In this document: piece after piece, positions 10,758-21,145 of the stretch | How the letters are laid out: the number at the start of each line of letters is the position of its first letter | Position numbering within the stretch: the stretch's first letter is position 1 | Assembly (NCBI RefSeq): GCF_026213295.1 | Contig: NC_079412.1 | Coordinates: 124,001-188,000 of the forward strand | Length of the DNA: 64,000 nucleotides | From: Gadus chalcogrammus | Lineage: Eukaryota; Chordata; Actinopteri; Gadiformes; Gadidae | Direction: 5' to 3' | Program-made: the position numbers and the translations under genes | Notes under the pieces: model-generated | Databases searched by the model: none | Seen by the model: only the letters and a program-made list of their open reading frames with translations | What the model was told of the DNA's origin: nothing

Positions 10758-12207
10758 TCAGTAAAAACATCTGGGGGGTTCGTCACGTGTGTCATTTCCA
10801 TACCAGTCGCTGTGGTTATGGTTTTCTGTTTTATTAAAATCTTTAACGTGACTTTCTTTCAAATTAAAGTTGTGTTGGTCTCGGTCCTTCTCATTAGTAC
10901 GCTCTCCGTACTCCTGGGTCTGTTTTTGGAACTGTCTTTTGTTCCGTTCTTTGTAGTTGTGCTGTACAAACATTCCTGATTGATGGTTACTTTGGTTAGT
11001 TTTCTTTTTATCTTTAAACATGCCTAAGCGTTCCATATTAGCCAATTGGGTGGTTAGTTGAGTTAGTGTTTTTTCCTGCCATTGCAAATCAGTTAGAATG
11101 AGAAGAGAGCGAGTTTGTGGGTTAAGGCAGTTTATAAACGTTTGTACAGTAAACATCATATTTGAGTCCATTGTTATTCCAGCGCTTTCCTCCCATATGT
11201 GTCTAAAACGTTGAGAAAAATCTACGGGGGCTTCATCTGGTTTCTGTATGGTCTGAGTAACAATGGAAAAGTCAGCTTGACTTGATGCTTCGGCTTTTAC
11301 CACTCTTTCACAGACTGTGTCCAACCAAATGTCTAGGGAGATGTTGTTTCCCCTTTCTTCTGATCCCCATTCGGCTCTTTGAGGGACATGAAACAATTCT
11401 CGAACTAACTGCCATTTTGAACCATATGCCAATTTTAGAATGATTAACAGGTCTCCTGGTAATGGACTGTAAATTGTACACATTTGATTCAACCAATGTA
11501 AAAAAGGTGTTGGCGCGCGAAGGGGATCTGGAGCATCTTTGGCCATTGATTGCGCTTCACTTGGTGACCAAGGTTTCAATATCGCGGTGTCGCCTATTGT
11601 TATTTTCGGAAATTGCTCAATTTGACACGGCTGTGAAGAGGTTGCAATGGGTATTGTTGGTGCAGCGTTTGACACTGTACCTGAAGCACCGAGTTGATTC
11701 GATTCTATGGATTTTCGGGTGGCGATTGCTATTGCGGCGAGTTCGGTGTCGTCTAGTCCGTTATCTGTGGGCAGTTTGGGAAACAATCCTGTACAGTCTT
11801 GGTTAACGGAAAGTCCTACTTTACGCGCTAGTTTCTGCAATCTGTTTAGGTCTATAACGAGTTGACGTTGGCTCCATACACAAAGTGTAGCGAGGACGGT
11901 TTTGTCTTTTCTGTTGTTTTGCGCTGTTTTAATAGCGTCTACTTCGGCGGCTGTTAACTCTATTTCAGTCATTAATTTATCAACATGTTCTGCATTACTA
12001 GTTGCTGTTATGTTCAACAGAGCTGTTCTATACACTTCTGGCCAATCTGGGTTGATTTGCATAGTTTTTTTGAAAATGTTAGACGCGATTTCTGGAGTTA
12101 CTTCTTGTTTAACTGGTTTCGGTATTGGGTGTCGTTTTGCAGTGCGAATCCATGCATCTAAACAATTCTGTGTGTAATTAAAATCCCATTTCGGATCTGG
12201 TCCAGAC
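10758..12207 (-). pseudogene. ERV1 gag, main part (capsid and nucleocapsid)
   Basis: The minus frame is open from the hAT boundary at 12207 to 10758. It contains a capsid-like alpha-helical region (PFLHWLNQM, FSQRFRHIWEE, FINCLNPQTRSLL, ANMERLGMF) and a basic Gln/Asn/Lys-rich tail. It ends at TGA at 10758-10760. That stop falls inside a CCHC zinc knuckle, at the position where the second Cys should be; GHQEKYC follows in the same frame. The first methionine of the uninterrupted frame (12062) is internal: the true gag start is at 15507, on the far side of the hAT insertion. Confidence 0.85.
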
Positions 12208-15200
12208 TAGGGATGTTAAACGACTCGTTTTCTGTGAGTCGACGTGTAGGAGGGATAAATCGAAAAATCGATCGATTTCTTCTTTTTTTTCGGCCCGAAA
12301 AAAAAAATGAAAATCATGATATTTTCGTTTGTAAATAAATATTTGTAAACGAAAATTCATGTTTTGGTGTATTTTGGCAGAGGTATTTTTGCAGTACTTG
12401 AGAAGGTGCACCTGGAGACTGTGGGCGCACTCCTGTCTGCATGGTGCGGTCACTGATTGAGATTCCGCACAGTAAATAAATAGGCTATTTTAAATAAATA
12501 TTTTATATTTTCGAGCAAGTTGCTAGTAGGCAACCGCAGTGTTTTGCGATCTGGGAAGGGTCTGGCTGCACGCGCCTCCAGCCGTTAATTCATCGGCTGT
12601 GCGTGCTGAATTACAAAAAGAAACATTTTTGGGACCTCAACTGCTGTTTAGAATTAAAATGTTGCACCCAAACCCTAGTGATAATAAAAATGAGAGGATT
12701 TTCGAAGTGTGTTTATTAAAAATTAAAGGCCTACACAATTGTCAAACAGTAGCTTAAATAACAGTTGGCCTATGCCTATCGAGGCTATTACAAAATTGCA
12801 TACGGCAGAATTAACTGAATAAAACAATAGCCTAGGCTAAATTGGCCTACACTCCAATAAATAATTGGCTAGATAGATAATAATAAGTGATATAATATAT
12901 AAAAAGAGGCTAAACAACGAAATAGGCTACTGATACGAAAACCTTTTGATAAATAGGCATGGTGCCGAATGAATTATACAAACATTAGGCGAAAGCCAAA
13001 AAGGCGCATCACATTTAACAATAATACCACAAACTTGGATTTCAAAACTTTGGCCCATAAGCTAAAATAACTCCGGTCTGCTATTTCAATGTGGGCTAAA
13101 GCCTAAAACATATTGGCTAACAAAAGAAAAAATGCATAGCAGCGAGTGAAAAATCATAGCCTAACATTACTATTTAACAATGGACTTGTTCTTATTTAGA
13201 AATATCAACATATCCACGTGAGATGGGAGGAGGCGAGAGCGGAGCCTGTTAACGATCAAGCCCGCAGCGGAGAAAACCCTCTCTGCTGGCACGGATGTGG
13301 CAGGGATGCAGAGGTAGTGCTTGGCCAATTGGGACAGCCTCTTGTACTTGCTCTCATGAAGTTTCCACCAGAGAGCAGGGTCTTGTGTGGGGGAGATGCT
13401 CTCTTCGCACAGGTATCGCTCCAATTCTGATCGAGCAGTTGTGGCTGGCTCCTCCGTGAAGTACTCGTCTCCGAAAAAGGCCAGCATGGCATCGGCATGT
13501 TTGGCTCTTTTTTCGGGGATCGGTGCGAGAGCCTGCTCCTCGTGATGATCTGGTGGTGAGGCCGGGAGATTGGACAGCATATCGCCAACTTTTGTGTGGA
13601 CAGCTGCTCTGACTTCGTCGGTTGTAAACCGGAGGTTTTTGTTTCGTGGATCCAAGAACGATGCGACCAAGGCCGCTTTCTGCGCTGTGTCAGTGTTTTC
13701 AGGCTCTATGCGAGAGGAGAGAGACTCTGCTACCTTCCCTTTGAATTCCCTCACTTTTGGTGACTCGCCTTCTGTCGGCCTCAGGTAACGGGAGAGCAGA
13801 GTGGCTGTAATTGGATGCACCATGGAAATGGACAGCTCTGTTTCCCCGCACAGTGCAGTTGTGGCACATTTGAGTGACTTCAGCACAGGCAACAGTTCTT
13901 CCATGACGTGCCAGCTTGCGTCTGCAAGCTCGAGGGTACGCGCATCTGCCAGCTTGGTGAAGCCCCGGTCGGATAAGACTGCTGCTACAGCCCAGCGCTG
14001 CTCCAGTAGGCGCTCGAACATGTCATAGATGGAATTCCATCTCGTTTTCACGTGCTGGATCAGGCGGTGCTGGGGCAGATTTTGTTCGGCCTGCTTTCCC
14101 TTTAAAGCTTCGGTTGCCACTGTGCTGTGGTGAAAATGGGACACAAGACGACTTGCACCCCCGACAACGGTACTAACCGATCCCAATTTGAAGCCGTCGT
14201 TGATTGCAAGCTGCAGCGTGTGGGCGAAGCATCTGTGCGATTCCCACTCCAGATAACGGGAGTTTGCCAGCAGAATGTTGGACGCGTTGTCGTGCACGCA
14301 GGCTGCCACTTTGCCGGCTATGCCCCAGTGGTCAACGGCGGCTTGCAAGACGTGAGCCATGTTCTCAGCAGTGTGCCTCTCTGTCATTGAGCGGGTCTGG
14401 AGAATCGCACTCTGCAGAACCCAGTCGCTGAAAAAGTGAACGGTCACCGTCACGTACGACTCAGTCGTCAAAGCTGTCCAGGCATCAGTGGTGATGGCAA
14501 CTTTGTCAGCTGAGGACAGGATCTCGCGGAGGGAGGCTGCTGCTTCGCGGTACATTTTCTCCAGCCTCACAGTCATCGTTTGGCGACATGGCACTGTGTA
14601 GGTTGGCTCGAGAAATGAAATAAGATTGCGTAACCCAGTCCCCTCTACTACGCTCATGGGCAGCATATCTCCGGCTATCATCTTGGCTAGCAACCCGCTG
14701 ATTATTTCAGCCCGGCGGCTATCACAGGGTCTCACCGTGAAGTTTGCGATGCTGACTTGCTGGCTGGAAGGCTTGGGATGCCTCCTTGCCAGGTGATTCA
14801 ACATCACGGTTGTGGACGAATGGTACGCAAACTTCATGAGGCATAATTTACATTTAACTGTTTTGTCATCAATCTTTGTGAAACTATCCCACACCGGACT
14901 TTTAAGTGAAGCCATTGTCATGAAAGGACAAAGGAAGAGATCGCTTTTGGGAGACGTAGCAGAACAGAAGTGACCGTTATAAAAACAACACACGTCTCAC
15001 ATTTGCAAAAAAAGAGAAGGATTTATTGTATTCTAATATAATAATAATTTTTAATTGGTTATTTTGAAAGCAGAAATCGGTTGCAATGTTTTGTAAAGGA
15101 CATTGAAGCAGTTTGTATGTAAAAAAACAACAAAAAAAAACGATTCATCGATTTCTATTTTTAGAGTCGTTTAGAGCACGAGTCGAGAATCGACCGTTGA

Positions 15201-15224
15201 GTCGACACATTCTTCACATCCCTA
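12208..15224 (-). mobile_element. Autonomous-looking hAT transposon inserted in ERV1 gag
   Basis: 3017 bp flanked by exact 8-bp duplication GTCCAGAC (12200-12207, 15225-15232). Ends begin TAGGGATGTTAA and, reversed, TAGGGATGTGAAG; both subterminal regions carry ACTCG/GTCGAC words (12230-12245, 15170-15210). It encodes one uninterrupted transposase. 12254-13169 and 14994-15110 are untranslated flanks with no other gene; 12700-13160 is AT-rich. Confidence 0.95.
13170..14921 (-). CDS. hAT transposase (BED finger, DDE core, hAT dimerisation domain), apparently intact
   Basis: 583 codons from the ATG at 14921 (an upstream ATG at 14993 would add 24 residues; MTMASLKSPVWDSF fits family starts better). 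BED zinc finger within the first ~55 residues (VKCKLCLMKF ... MLNHLARRHP). The core shows VAITTDAWTA with the first catalytic Asp, then ACVHDNASNI, SHRCFAHTLQLAINDG and VKTRWNSIYDM. The C-terminus has the hAT dimerisation block (LCIPATSVPAERVFSAAG, NRLRSRLLPSHVDMLIFL). No internal stop or shift, and length is normal. It would bind its own subterminal repeats and insert with 8-bp duplications, as its own flanks show. Activity itself is inference. Confidence 0.93.
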   Translation of the reverse strand: MTMASLKSPVWDSFTKIDDKTVKCKLCLMKFAYHSSTTVMLNHLARRHPKPSSQQVSIANFTVRPCDSRRAEIISGLLAKMIAGDMLPMSVVEGTGLRNLISFLEPTYTVPCRQTMTVRLEKMYREAAASLREILSSADKVAITTDAWTALTTESYVTVTVHFFSDWVLQSAILQTRSMTERHTAENMAHVLQAAVDHWGIAGKVAACVHDNASNILLANSRYLEWESHRCFAHTLQLAINDGFKLGSVSTVVGGASRLVSHFHHSTVATEALKGKQAEQNLPQHRLIQHVKTRWNSIYDMFERLLEQRWAVAAVLSDRGFTKLADARTLELADASWHVMEELLPVLKSLKCATTALCGETELSISMVHPITATLLSRYLRPTEGESPKVREFKGKVAESLSSRIEPENTDTAQKAALVASFLDPRNKNLRFTTDEVRAAVHTKVGDMLSNLPASPPDHHEEQALAPIPEKRAKHADAMLAFFGDEYFTEEPATTARSELERYLCEESISPTQDPALWWKLHESKYKRLSQLAKHYLCIPATSVPAERVFSAAGLIVNRLRSRLLPSHVDMLIFLNKNKSIVK

Positions 15225-15507
15225 GTCCAGACGTTATTGTTTCTTTTAATTCTTGTAGTTTGCAAGAATCAAAAGAACCACCTATTGGCCAACAGCCATC
15301 TGTCCATTCGTACACATCATAAGTAAATGGAAAGACCGAGTATATGCCTTCTTCCCTCAAGACTATATCTGCGGGGGATCTTGGTGGCACTATAGGATCG
15401 TTTTTTTTTTTACCATAGCGAGTTCTTACCACCTCCGCTCGTTTTTTAATTTGCTTAGATACCGTTATTGTCACCTTAGCGTCCCGTTTTGATGAATTGG
15501 CGCCCAT
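15225..15507 (-). pseudogene. ERV1 gag N-terminus (matrix)
   Basis: Starts MGANSS, a canonical N-myristoylation signal that anchors Gag at the membrane. About 92 residues follow, with a KKRAEVVRTRYGKKK basic patch and WTDGCWPIGGSF, before the hAT insertion at 15224. The frame is open right up to the insertion and open again beyond it at 12207. Confidence 0.85.
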
Positions 15508-16572
15508 TTTACTCTTTATGACTGTGGGAGTCAGACGTTCTTTTGGAAAGAAAACACAAACAAATTAATATGAATAAAGGAATACACACACAGCTGATAC
15601 AACAGATAGGGATATACGAAACAAAACACAATCACTTGGGTTATAGTTTTACGTCATGAATTCTTTAATGCTAAAAGTAGGCTATGTTAATGTTATTGAA
15701 TAATTTTAAAACATGTGGGACTCAACGTAAATGGAGACCACAGATCTGTTTGATAAAGAAACAAAGAATTGTTACCTAACTGAATGATATTAATATATTT
15801 TGTACAAATTTGTAAATCAGAGTAAAGTCAATGTCTCAAAGGAGCCCGATTTATTTATTTCTATGTTAGTTTCAGGGTACTCACTCGTGGTTTGTCAATC
15901 AAACCTGTTTGAAGAATAAACTTCTGTGGAGTTGAATTGTCCTCTGGTTCTGGATCAGTGTCCTGAACTGCTACGTTTTTCGGGTATTCGTTCCTTGGGC
16001 ATTGCTATTTATCTGAAAAAAAATCTTTACGATCTCTCAGATCATATTAATACAACTCAGCAGTAAATCTATTACAATCGCATTCAAATACATTTCGAAT
16101 TTCGGGACGGCGTAAAACTGCTTCTCCAGCGCTGTGGAAAGAAGAATGGTCTACAAGAGGTTGTAGACAACATGAAAGCAAAGCATGGAAAGAAAGGATA
16201 GAAATACGGCGCGAAAAATACATGACATAACAATTGGGATGAGACACAACGATGTTCTTTATATATTTTTTCTTTTCACAACCGAGGGGGGCCTATTCCC
16301 TCAGTTGTTTCAGTGCCATACTTACCTGCTGGCACTGTTTGCGTCCGTAAAGGCCGGACGTTATTTTTCTATTATATTTAGTTTTACCACTCGTCCACTT
16401 TTCTGAAAAAAAATAAGTTTAGTAACATGACAAGAAAAGTTGAACAGTGGTTAAATCAAATTTTTCGCCGTCGTTGGTGTCTTTAGGTTGGGAGGCTCCT
16501 CTATTTTATGTACATTTCATTCAGGTTCAAACAACATGAGGCCACTCAATTCATCCTACTTGGTTTTCCTGC

Positions 16573-16813
16573 GGGTGCAATCATCAGCCCTATTTGAAAT
16601 AGATCTCTGTCTATTCATCATACCTTTGAACCGTTTCTGTCAGTGCAGAAACGGTGCAAAGGTCCGGGTCAAAATTAAATAACTTCTTCCCGTGGGTGCA
16701 ATTATCAGCCCTATTTGAAATAGATCTCTATCTATTCATCATACCAGTGAAAGGTCTGTCAGTACAGAAACGTTCAAAGGTCCGAGGTCAGAATTGCATA
16801 ACTTCCGAGGGAC
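16573..16813 (-). repeat. ERV1 leader 121-bp repeat, pair 1
   Basis: Two units start at 16573 and 16694 (GGGTGCAATCATCAGCCC and a one-base variant). The first contains a 40-nt hairpin at 16623-16662: CCTTTG and CCGTTTCTG pair with CAGAAACGG and CAAAGG around loop TCAGTG. The second unit holds a weakened version. Confidence 0.92.
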
Positions 16814-17271
16814 GTACATTACCCATTCATGTGAGGTCCAAGCAAATGCATTCACTGGTTGGCCGTATGTGGGGTCCCAAACTGTTTTATTACTGGGCTT
16901 ACTGAATGGGTTCTACTTGGGATGCACATTCATTTGTAACACACCAACGTAACTCTTGTAATGTACGTAGTTCTTTGGAGGGTTGCTACCCTTACTGAGA
17001 GTAATCAAAACGTTCTCCGCCAACATTCCTGCATTCGTCACATAACAAGAGTTAATCTGCAGAGCGAAATCTTGCTAACGATTCGCACGGCACAAGCTTT
17101 CCATTCGTAGTAACAGTCTACTACTGGCCGATCATTGATGCCTATGTAGTACGGATTATCAATTCGTAGGGATTCCTAATTCTTGGATATTTTAGCAAAA
17201 AATATCAGACAGAGCCTCCGCCTAAATAAGAATTTAAATGAAACCTCATGCTTTTAGATCGATTTTCCCGT

Positions 17272-17445
17272 GGGTGCAATCATCAGCCCTATTTGAAATA
17301 GATCTCTGTCTATTCATCATACCTTTGAACCGTTTCTGTCAGTGCAGAAACGGTGCAAAGGTCCGGGTCAAAATTAAATAACTTCTTCCCGTGGGTGCAA
17401 TCATCAGCCCTATTTGAAATAGATCTCTATCTATTCATCATACCA
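17272..17445 (-). repeat. ERV1 leader 121-bp repeat, pair 2
   Basis: Units start at 17272 and 17393 with the same 121-bp period. The first unit matches 16573 onward, including the hairpin (17322-17361). The pair is a duplicate of pair 1 displaced by 699 bp. Confidence 0.92.
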
Positions 17446-17644
17446 AAGGCAGGCAACTATGTCCACTTATCCACTCTTTAGCTGAATAGTTGTTTTAGTG
17501 CTAATCGCCTCCAAAGGTCCAGGTCAGATCCTAATCACATGTGTTTATCTATTTTCCAAATTCCGGATCCCGTCAGAGGGTCAGAATGGCAAGATAGTCA
17601 TTTAAAAGAAACATAACTTACCAGTCTGATGATCTCATATTGGG

Positions 17645-17662
17645 ATCCTGCCGACAACGCCA
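17645..17662 (-). promoter_or_regulatory. ERV1 primer-binding site, tRNA-Ser-like
   Basis: Two bases inside the 5' LTR the minus strand reads TGGCGTTGTCGGCAGGAT. This is complementary to a tRNA 3' end ending CTGCCGACAACGCCA, one base from the common vertebrate tRNA-Ser 3' end (CTGCCGACTACGCCA). The position and TGG start are standard; the tRNA identity is inferred. Confidence 0.7.
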
Positions 17663-17664
17663 TT

Positions 17665-19399
17665 TGATGAAGAGAAAGTTCTCTCACGGACACGTCGGAC
17701 AGCGAAATATTTGATTTAATCTTAAAGCATGATCATGGGAAAGGTACCGGCAGCAAAGTCTACCACGAACACATTCGACGAGACAATAGATTCACAAGAT
17801 TCTTATAGGGAACATTAACATTGTGGGAAGGAAGTAGAGGTCGACCGATATATCGATCGGCCGATGTATCGGGCCGATATTTGTCATTTTTTAATCTATC
17901 GGCATCGGCCGATATCTGTGTTTAGTAGCGCCGATTTATAGTCAGGCATGTCCGCGGGCAGCCCCGTGTCATTGGTACCGGCAGAACGCATGTGAAGGAC
18001 CCCAACCCAAAACTTGTAATCCTGGGAGATAAGGTAAGGCTTAAATTCTGCTATTTCAAAGTTGTATGGTGGTAACATATTTACTAGGTTATATATGTTA
18101 CAAGTAAACTATGAAGTGTTGCTTCACTTAGTGAAAGAAAAAAAAAAAAACAACGAAAAGCATTCAACCGTCGAGAGCTGTAACCTAAGGCTACAGCTGA
18201 TTGAGTTCACAGGCTCACAGTTAACTTGTCCTTGCTGTTAGCTTGAAGGACTTTACTCGAAATCTAGTAGCAGCTTGCTTGCTTACAGTAATATGTTGGC
18301 CCAAATGTTATGAGTTCTGCTTACATTTTCCTGTATTGGAGTCGAAAAATGTCCCTCTGTTCGTGGGGTGGAGGAGGCGGCATTATGTTGCGCTACGTTA
18401 TGCTACTCCGCCCCTCTCACAGGCAGCTCCGTGCTTGGAGACACAGAGCAGCCATGGAGCAGCTCAGAACGGTGTATGACATTTGTTCAGAAGCGTGGTT
18501 TAGGTGACGCAGAAAATAGCCGAGTTTCCATCTTATTTACATCAAAGAAAATTCACCTCAAGAACATGTGCAGCTGCGTGTGTTTCTATCAACGTGTTTG
18601 CGAATAAAAATGGATCGTTAGCCTGATGAAGTGACGTGTTCAGACCAATGTCTGTATATAGCCTACGTCCACAGTAAAGTAGTATAACGTTAATAGTCAA
18701 GAATGTGAGAAATCACAAAGGGTTTAGCATTGCCCTTGCTAGTGTGTTTGCAGTACTACTGTTTATTTTTTATGTAACATATTTTTATATTTTCCAAGTT
18801 AATTTATTTTATTTATAAAATATTTATTTAATTTTTCTTTAAATTAATATTTCAGTTAACACTTGCGCCCAAACAAAACTGGTATGTATGACTCAAGGTT
18901 CAAGTCAGAGTTGAAGAATGTTAAAAAATGTTAAAACAAATTGTGTGCATCTACTTATTATTAGTGTGACGCTTTAGCATGCAATCTAATGGGAAAACTT
19001 TTAGATATTGGCCCAAAAAAATCGGCAGCCCATATCGGCTATCGGTTAACCCTGACCTCTAAGTATCGGCATCGGCATCGGTTATAGAAAAACCCATATC
19101 GGTCGACCTCTAGAAGGAAGTGGGAGTGACCTTAGGACAAGTCAATTTGTAATACAATGGGTGGGTATTGGACATGTCTACAGAATTGGCTCTAAACGAG
19201 TTTACACAACAAAGAAGTCAGTCGATTGGCCTGGTCACAAAACCAGACTTCCTGGCTCCAGTGGGAGCTTGAATACGAATTAACTTAAGTTACAGGGAGA
19301 ATGTATACAGTTCCTTAGAATGTAATAATTATATAAACAAGGTTAATATAATTTGTATGTGATTGTATATTTATAGTTATGATTGATATTTCCACGACA
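17665..19399 (-). repeat. ERV1 5' LTR interrupted by a MITE
   Basis: LTR sequence at 17665-17834 and 19113-19399. Removing the 1278-bp insertion and one 8-bp duplication gives 449 bp, the same length as the other LTR. Confidence 0.95.
17835..19112. mobile_element. hAT MITE in ERV1 5' LTR
   Basis: 1278 bp with exact 16-bp inverted ends TAGAGGTCGACCGATA and 8-bp duplication GAAGGAAG (17827-17834, 19113-19120). Both ends carry arrays of ATCGGCCGATAT-like words (17850-17925, 19015-19100). The middle (18120-19000) has no credible gene. Terminal and subterminal words resemble those of the hAT at 50121. Confidence 0.95.
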
Positions 19400-19565
19400 C
19401 CTACCCCCTTCCTGCTATTCACCTTTGTCATCTTTTGTCACCCCTCCCCCAAAATGAACCCCTATACCCTATAGACACTCTAGTAGGCCATTGTCTTAGC
19501 ACCAGCTGAGAGGGTGGGTCTCATAATAATACAATGATTGAATGCTTTGTCATATGTATTTTCAG

Positions 19566-21012
19566 ATATCTCCATCTCCAAGATAATGTTGACCCCGCCA
19601 TGGATAAATCTGACAAACTATGGAAGATCCGGCGGTTCATGGACCTCCTCCTCGCTCAGTTCCAGGCACTCTATGAGGTCAATGGGTATGTGAGCGTGGA
19701 TGAGTCCATGGTGAAATACAAGGGACGCCTCTCCTTCCGGCAGTACCCCCCGATGAAGCCGGTGAAGTGGGGGATAAAGGTGTGGGTCATGGCGGAGAGC
19801 AGCACTGGCTACGTCAACAACTTCCAGGTGTACACAGGGGCCATTGTGGGAAAGCCTGAGACAGGCCTGGCTCACCGCATTGTGTCAGACCTGGCACAGC
19901 CCTACTTTGGGTCCAATCTGTGTGTGTACATGGACAATTTTTACACAAGTGTGAAGTTGTTACTAGATCTGCAGGGCATGGGGGTGCAAGCATGCGGCAC
20001 GGTGCGTGCCGGGAGGAAGGACCTCCCTAAAAACAAAGAACTGACTAAGGCGGCTGGTCTAACAAAGCACGCATTCAATGTGGCGCAGCGGGATGACCAC
20101 ACGTCCTGCGTCTGGCAGGACACAAAAACTGTGATGGTTCTGTCCAACTTTCATGACCCGACAGAGCATGGGTCAGTGAAAAGGAGAGTTGGTGGGCAAC
20201 GCCAGACGGATGTCCGTGTGCCAGCGTGCCTGGCTGATTATCAAAAGCACATGAAGGGTGTGGATCTTCTGGACCAGATGGTGGGCTACTACCAGATTCA
20301 CCATCGGTCTACGAAGTGGTGGAGGAGGCTGTTTTTCTACCTGATCGGTGTGGTGGCCTACAATGCCTTTGTTGCTGCCAGGTCTGTGGGAGGACCTGCC
20401 TGGAAATACAGGAGGACTGGCTATAAAGACTGGCTGGAGGATCTGGCCCAGGAGCTGATCGTTCCTGTCACAGCGAGGAGCGCTCCCTCTGTGCGCCCCA
20501 CCACCCCAACAGGAGCTTCTGCTGACCATGATCTGGCACAGATCAATAGTAAAAGGAAGACCTGCAAGGAGTGTTCCCTGAAGCACAGCGGCACCAACGT
20601 GCGTCCGGGGTCAACACTGATGGGGTGCAAGCAGTGTAACATCCCTCTGCACCGCGAGTGCTTCATGCACCATGTAAACCGCGAGGCCTGCTCCACCCCA
20701 GGACGTTCTCCATTCCTCTCCATCCCTCTCCTCCCTCCCCATCCCTCTCCGCTCCTCCCTCCCCATTTCTCTTCCCCCCCTCCCTCCCTCCCCCTCTTCC
20801 CCTCCCTCATAATGTTTGCATACAAAATTGTATTTATTGTACTATTGTATTTATTGTATATCATTGATTTATATTGTTTTTGTGTGTTTGAGAGTTTTTT
20901 TTATAAATGTTATTGTTTTTTGTGTGCTCAGGGAGCAGGTTTAAATAAAACCTGCAGTTCTTACCTTCACAATGCTTCTTATTTCATGTTTCTAGGTGCT
21001 CCAGAGGCTTAG
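19566..21012 (+). CDS. piggyBac transposase, exon 2 (catalytic core and zinc finger)
   Basis: Open from the splice acceptor. The three catalytic Asp motifs of piggyBac are visible: VSVDESMVKYKGR (~19695), VYMDNFYTS (~19925) and GVDLLDQMVGYY (~20260). KWWRRLFFYLIGVVAYNAF follows. The C-terminal cysteine-rich finger runs from about 20560 to 20690 (CKEC ... GCKQC ... HRECFMHH). Family proteins stop soon after this finger; here the frame reads on through a C/T-rich tract to 21012, so the last ~100 residues are probably not native. The enzyme would excise and insert at TTAA. No stop or shift occurs before the finger; the break is in exon 1. Confidence 0.88.
20697..20815. repeat. CCCTCC-rich low-complexity tract
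   Basis: Polypyrimidine tract of (TCCCTCC)-like units directly after the zinc-finger codons. It extends the open frame with Pro/Ser/Leu-rich residues. Confidence 0.85.
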
Positions 21013-21145
21013 ATATTAAGGTTTATGTAGACGTTGACAATTCTTACTATTTTCTCAGAAAACCCTCAGGAAATGAGGTTCTTTTTCCTAGAATAGCATA
21101 GGATTTTAGCAGGCGTTTTTAGCAGGCGTTTTAGGCATAAATTGG

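Larger units (their letters stand above)
15508..17644 (-). other. ERV1 5' leader, 2.1 kb
   Basis: Untranslated sequence between primer site and gag, unusually long for a retrovirus. No conserved ORF is seen. It carries two pairs of 121-bp repeats (16573-16813, 17272-17445) and two perfect copies of a strong hairpin. Confidence 0.7.
7978..19399 (-). mobile_element. ERV1: endogenous retrovirus, class I-like, defective
   Basis: Two LTRs of 449 bp (7978-8426, and 17665-19399 after removing a MITE), beginning TG and ending CA, flanked by the 5-bp duplication CCTAC (7973-7977, 19400-19404). Minus-strand order: LTR, primer site, 2.1-kb leader, gag with myristoylation signal, protease, start of reverse transcriptase, integrase tail, polypurine tract, LTR. 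LTRs differ at only two positions. gag has a stop, protease a frameshift, and most of pol and almost all of env are deleted. Without later insertions it is about 7.1 kb. Gamma/epsilon affinity is inferred from the RT and integrase motifs. Confidence 0.9.
7686..19565 (+). other. piggyBac transposase intron, 11.9 kb
   Basis: Donor GTAATT at 7686 and acceptor TTTTCAG ending at 19565, phase 2 (the split Arg codon is AG/A). Without ERV1 and its 5-bp duplication the intron is about 450 bp. 7690-7972 and 19405-19565 hold no other feature. Confidence 0.85.
6835..21145 (+). mobile_element. piggyBac transposon with retrovirus in its intron
   Basis: TTAA flanks at 6831-6834 and 21146-21149. The left end is CCCATTGGCGCCGG; the right end reversed is CCAATTTATGCC, so the outermost bases are related. 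The two Harbinger copies at 54400 and 55893 carry the same locus without the element, which fixes the boundaries. Removing the 11.4-kb provirus leaves about 2.9 kb, a normal piggyBac length. Three repeated GGTTGCTGCGTAGCGCAGCA-like units (6845-6935) sit just inside the left end and may be transposase-binding subterminal repeats. Confidence 0.92.

Noticed and set aside
10758..10760. TGA in the ERV1 zinc knuckle as a selenocysteine codon
   Set aside because: No SECIS-like element was identified, retroviral knuckles use Cys, and the provirus has other lesions; mutation is simpler.
20421..20864. 147-codon minus-strand frame opposite piggyBac exon 2
   Set aside because: A shadow of the transposase on the other strand, with low-complexity Gly/Glu composition from the CT-rich tract.
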